Shown here: one piece after another, positions 61,503 through 64,000 of the stretch | Position numbering within the stretch: the first letter of the stretch is position 1 | Layout of the letters: every line of letters starts with the position of its first letter | Assembly (NCBI GenBank): GCA_045591035.1 | Contig: JAZNSG010000005.1 | Span: 3,567-67,566 of the forward strand | DNA length: 64,000 nucleotides | Source of the DNA: SIG440 sp045591035 | Lineage (GTDB): Bacteria; Bacillota; Clostridia; Monoglobales; Monoglobaceae | Direction: 5' to 3' | Made by a program: the position numbers and the translations under genes | Notes under the pieces: generated by a model | The model's database searches: none | Told to the model about the DNA's origin: nothing | What the model saw: the letters and a program-made list of their open reading frames with translations, nothing else

Positions 61503-63553
61503 CAGTCTCTCCCCTCTCTTTTGATAAGCTTCAACATTATTCTCTCATATTCATGCTCACGTTTTGGAACCTGAATATTTTCTTGTTTCATACATGCATC
61601 AAGATGCCGAAGAGCAGCACATACATACTCCGCAGCAATTCTCACCACATCGCTGTCATTTGAAAACCCAAAACTGTCCCCAAGGATTTCCATTGTATTT
61701 CCGGCAGTTTTAGAAGCTGCTATTAATGCATTCTTAGTGCTTATTTCATTTATTCCAAGCAAATTATTCTTATAAATCGGCATTGCCACCATGGAAGCCA
61801 TATCCTTGATGGTAATTCCCATAAAGTTTCTGTCGGGTTTTTTGAACTTCCGCCCTTTTTCAAGAAGCATCATTATCTCATAGGTAACTGCATTTTCGAA
61901 TATGGTCTTTTCAAGAATTGCTTTGTCCTTTTCATCTTTCTTCTTAAGCCTTAATTCTCGGTTTTCTTCTACACTAGAGCGAAGTACGGCTTTTTGCTTT
62001 CTTGAAAGTTCCGATTTGCCCATGGCTTTTCGTTTCCGTTTGAAAGCTTTGAGATTTCCTGTACCCGCAAGCTCAAAATCTATTTTCCCTTCACCCAAAT
62101 CCACTGCAGATACACGTATCTTAATTTCATCACCCACAGTAAATTCCTTTTGTGTTTTGATACCTTTCATCGAAAGACCCGAATCCGTCATTATATATGC
62201 ATCATCTTCAATGCCTCTTGCCGCCACAAATCCTTCCACCGTATTTTCAAGCTCTGCAAAAAAGCCGCTTGAGGTTATGTGAGTTATCCTTGCGGTGTGA
62301 ATTTCACCTATATGCTCACTCATATACTCTGCCTTTTTGAAATCCTTCCAAGCAAACTCTGCATCGGTGGCATTTACCTCGGTCATAGATGCAGAAATGG
62401 ATGCAGAAATCGCAAGTTCCTTAAATTCAGCAATACGTTTTTGGGATATTTCTCCATCAAGGCTCTCTTTTAAAACCCTGTGAACCGCAATATCCGCATA
62501 TCTCCTTATAGGTGATGTGAAATGACAATAGTCTGAAAAAGAAAGACCAAAATGTCCTGCATTTTTTTCACTGTATTTTGCTTTTGCCATTGAGCGAAGC
62601 ACTATATAATTCACAACATCAAAAATCTCTGTTCCACGTACATCATCCAGTACTCTTTGGAAATCTGCAGGTTTAAGGTTCGGGCTGAACCTGAAATCAA
62701 CTCCAAGCATCGGCAAAACTTTTGCCAACCGTTCCACCGCCTCAAAATCAGGTGCCGCGTGTACACGGTAAACACAAGGCAGCCCCCTTGAGGACAAATG
62801 TCTTGCTACAACAACATTACAGATAAGCATAAACTCTTCAATTATGTTATTCGAAAGTGTTATGGGATACTTTTCAACATTAACAGCTTTTCCGCTTTTA
62901 TCAAGCGTGATTAAGGATTCATGAGTAACAAATTCAATTGACCCGCCTGAAACACGCTTCTTGTTCAGTATTGATGCAAGACGTTTTGCATTCTGAAGCA
63001 TAGATACCAAATGTGGGTACTTTGAGATTAGTATCTCATCGCCATCTAGAAGCTTTGTTACATTATCATAAGTCATGCGATTTTTTGACTTTATGAAGCT
63101 TTTTGAAATTTCATAATGCTCGATTTTCCCTCGGGGAGTAATTTCCATAAAAACTGAAACCGTCAGCCGAATTTCGTCCGGACGCAAACTGCAAAGTCCG
63201 TTTGAAAGTTCAAATGGCAGCATTGGTATAACCGTATCAATGAGATATACACTTGTTCCCCGTGAATATGCCGCTCTGTCAATTGCGGAATTCTCTTTCA
63301 CATAATGGGTAACATCAGCAATATGAACGCCCAGGCAGAAATTTCCATTTTCAAGAAGTTCCACAGAAATAGCATCATCAAAATCCTTGGCATCGTCTCC
63401 GTCAATGGTAATAATGAGTGTGTCTGTCAAATCCATGCGACCTGACATATCCATTTTTGAAACTTCAGTCTGTATTTTTTCAGCCTCGAGCATTGCCCCT
63501 GGTGGGAACTGTGGCATTATGTGATAGCTACACAGCAAATCCGTAAAAGTCAT
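61502..63553 (-). CDS. RNase R/II family exoribonuclease, N-terminally short with a long C-terminal extension
   Basis: A 683-residue RNB-family protein. The catalytic core starts almost at once: IDGDDAKDFDDAIS at residues 50-63, LCSLRPDEIRLTVSVFMEI, CHFTSPIRRYADIAVHRVL. An S1 domain follows at about 415-496. The two cold-shock domains (and HTH) that precede the core in normal RNase R, about 200 residues, are absent. Behind S1 comes a 187-residue extension, first basic (KAFKRKRKAMGK), then helical and unrecognised. ATG 63553 follows GGGAGG and there is no room upstream for the missing part. Neighbour secG is usual for rnr. Function as a 3'-5' exonuclease is likely but its substrate range may differ. 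Confidence 0.85.
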   Translation of the reverse strand: MTFTDLLCSYHIMPQFPPGAMLEAEKIQTEVSKMDMSGRMDLTDTLIITIDGDDAKDFDDAISVELLENGNFCLGVHIADVTHYVKENSAIDRAAYSRGTSVYLIDTVIPMLPFELSNGLCSLRPDEIRLTVSVFMEITPRGKIEHYEISKSFIKSKNRMTYDNVTKLLDGDEILISKYPHLVSMLQNAKRLASILNKKRVSGGSIEFVTHESLITLDKSGKAVNVEKYPITLSNNIIEEFMLICNVVVARHLSSRGLPCVYRVHAAPDFEAVERLAKVLPMLGVDFRFSPNLKPADFQRVLDDVRGTEIFDVVNYIVLRSMAKAKYSEKNAGHFGLSFSDYCHFTSPIRRYADIAVHRVLKESLDGEISQKRIAEFKELAISASISASMTEVNATDAEFAWKDFKKAEYMSEHIGEIHTARITHITSSGFFAELENTVEGFVAARGIEDDAYIMTDSGLSMKGIKTQKEFTVGDEIKIRVSAVDLGEGKIDFELAGTGNLKAFKRKRKAMGKSELSRKQKAVLRSSVEENRELRLKKKDEKDKAILEKTIFENAVTYEIMMLLEKGRKFKKPDRNFMGITIKDMASMVAMPIYKNNLLGINEISTKNALIAASKTAGNTMEILGDSFGFSNDSDVVRIAAEYVCAALRHLDACMKQENIQVPKREHEYERIMLKLIKREGRD

Positions 63554-63626
63554 GTGTAAACCTCCCTGCATTTTCCTTTCTCTAAGTATGCCCTGTTTCC
63601 CAAGTCTTTAATTCAATTGTATTTAA

Positions 63627-63657
63627 GAAAAACCGCCCCAAAACTTGGAGCGGTTTT
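63627..63657 (-). terminator. Terminator of secG
   Basis: A stem AAAACCGCTCC / GGGGCGGTTTTT (one mismatch) followed by T residues on the minus strand, right after the secG stop codon. Confidence 0.8.
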
Positions 63658-63679
63658 ACATTGTCCGAAAACAAAGGCT

Positions 63680-64000
63680 TTACTCAGCCGGAGTTGTCTC
63701 AGCTTCTGCAGGTTCTGCATCAGCTGTATCTTCTTCTACCAAGGTTTCATCAACAGGTACCTGGTCAACTATGGCAGTATCATCCGCAGGAATCAAAGCT
63801 TCATTTGCCGCTTTGTTCTGTTCAACGGAATAAACAGCCAAAATAATTGAACTAACTATAAACAAGAAAGCTACAACAGCAGTTACTTTTTTGAGTACCG
63901 CATCTATTGTTCTGCCTTTATTCTTGCCGAAGAAGGTTTCTGCTCCGCCTGCAATCGCACCGGAGAGACCCTGCTGTTTACCATGCTGCATAAGAACTAC
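63680..64000 (-). CDS. secG: Preprotein translocase subunit SecG, 5' end cut by window edge
   Basis: The frame is open to the window edge (VVLMQHGKQQGLSGAIAGG). It has the SecG loop GLSGAIAGGAETFFGKNKGR and the second membrane helix VVAFLFIVSSIILAVYSV. After that comes an acidic, Ala/Glu/Thr-rich tail of about 50 residues (VPVDETLVEEDTADAEPAEA) that is longer than in most SecG. The first membrane helix lies outside the window. Confidence 0.88.
   Translation of the reverse strand, partial: VVLMQHGKQQGLSGAIAGGAETFFGKNKGRTIDAVLKKVTAVVAFLFIVSSIILAVYSVEQNKAANEALIPADDTAIVDQVPVDETLVEEDTADAEPAEAETTPAE

Overview
The window looks like chromosome of an anaerobic, endospore-forming Gram-positive bacterium of the class Clostridia. 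The reasons are AT-rich DNA, strong GGAGG-type ribosome binding sites with several GTG and TTG starts, many TTGACA-17-TATAAT promoters, spoIIR, gdpP-rplI-dnaB order, ECF transporter genes next to truA, SLH-anchored surface proteins and a cohesin/dockerin pair. The genus cannot be named from the sequence alone.

Layout. 1-1257 is the edge of a probable integrated island. It holds a truncated SIR2/AbiH-like gene (possible phage defence) and ends at the 3' half of a tRNA-Pro gene, which looks like an integration scar. 1296-3420 holds two zinc-ribbon membrane proteins, bounded on the right by a second, decayed tRNA-like 3' end. 3420-9009 carries RNase J, two TIM-barrel amidohydrolases and an acyltransferase-3 membrane protein. 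9104-11900 is the most distinctive locus: a promoter followed by genes for a dockerin protein, a cohesin protein and a cohesin-SLH anchor, apparently a three-protein surface-assembly system. Next to it are wecB and a tagO/wecA-like gene for cell-wall polymer precursors.

14.2-45.5 kb is dense housekeeping DNA on the minus strand: trpS, aminotransferase, gltX, hpt, tilS, dnaB, rplI, gdpP and a DUF2232 membrane protein; an exo-amidohydrolase; gpmI-tpiA-pgk; deacetylase, rho, cvpA and a DUF5711 protein; truA-ecfT-ecfA2-ecfA1; methyltransferase, Mrp ATPase, ctpA, argS, a DUF1934 protein, murI and ddl. spoIIR (plus strand) has a plausible sigma-F promoter. The t6A genes follow: tsaD, rimI and a Sua5-phosphatase fusion.

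49.17-49.62 kb is a 453-bp unit made of a DUF559 endonuclease gene between two 52-bp inverted repeats. The repeats supply its ribosome binding site and its stop codon. prfA, prfB (with a programmed +1 frameshift at an unusual UAA) and secA follow. The right end has a DUF2508 protein, tRNA-Arg(ACG), an SLH-anchored phosphodiester glycosidase, mgtE, a fabG-like reductase, an RNase R without its N-terminal RNA-binding domains, and secG, which is cut by the window end.

The best candidates for new biology are the cohesin/dockerin/SLH operon, the repeat-bounded DUF559 element and the UAA-type prfB frameshift site.
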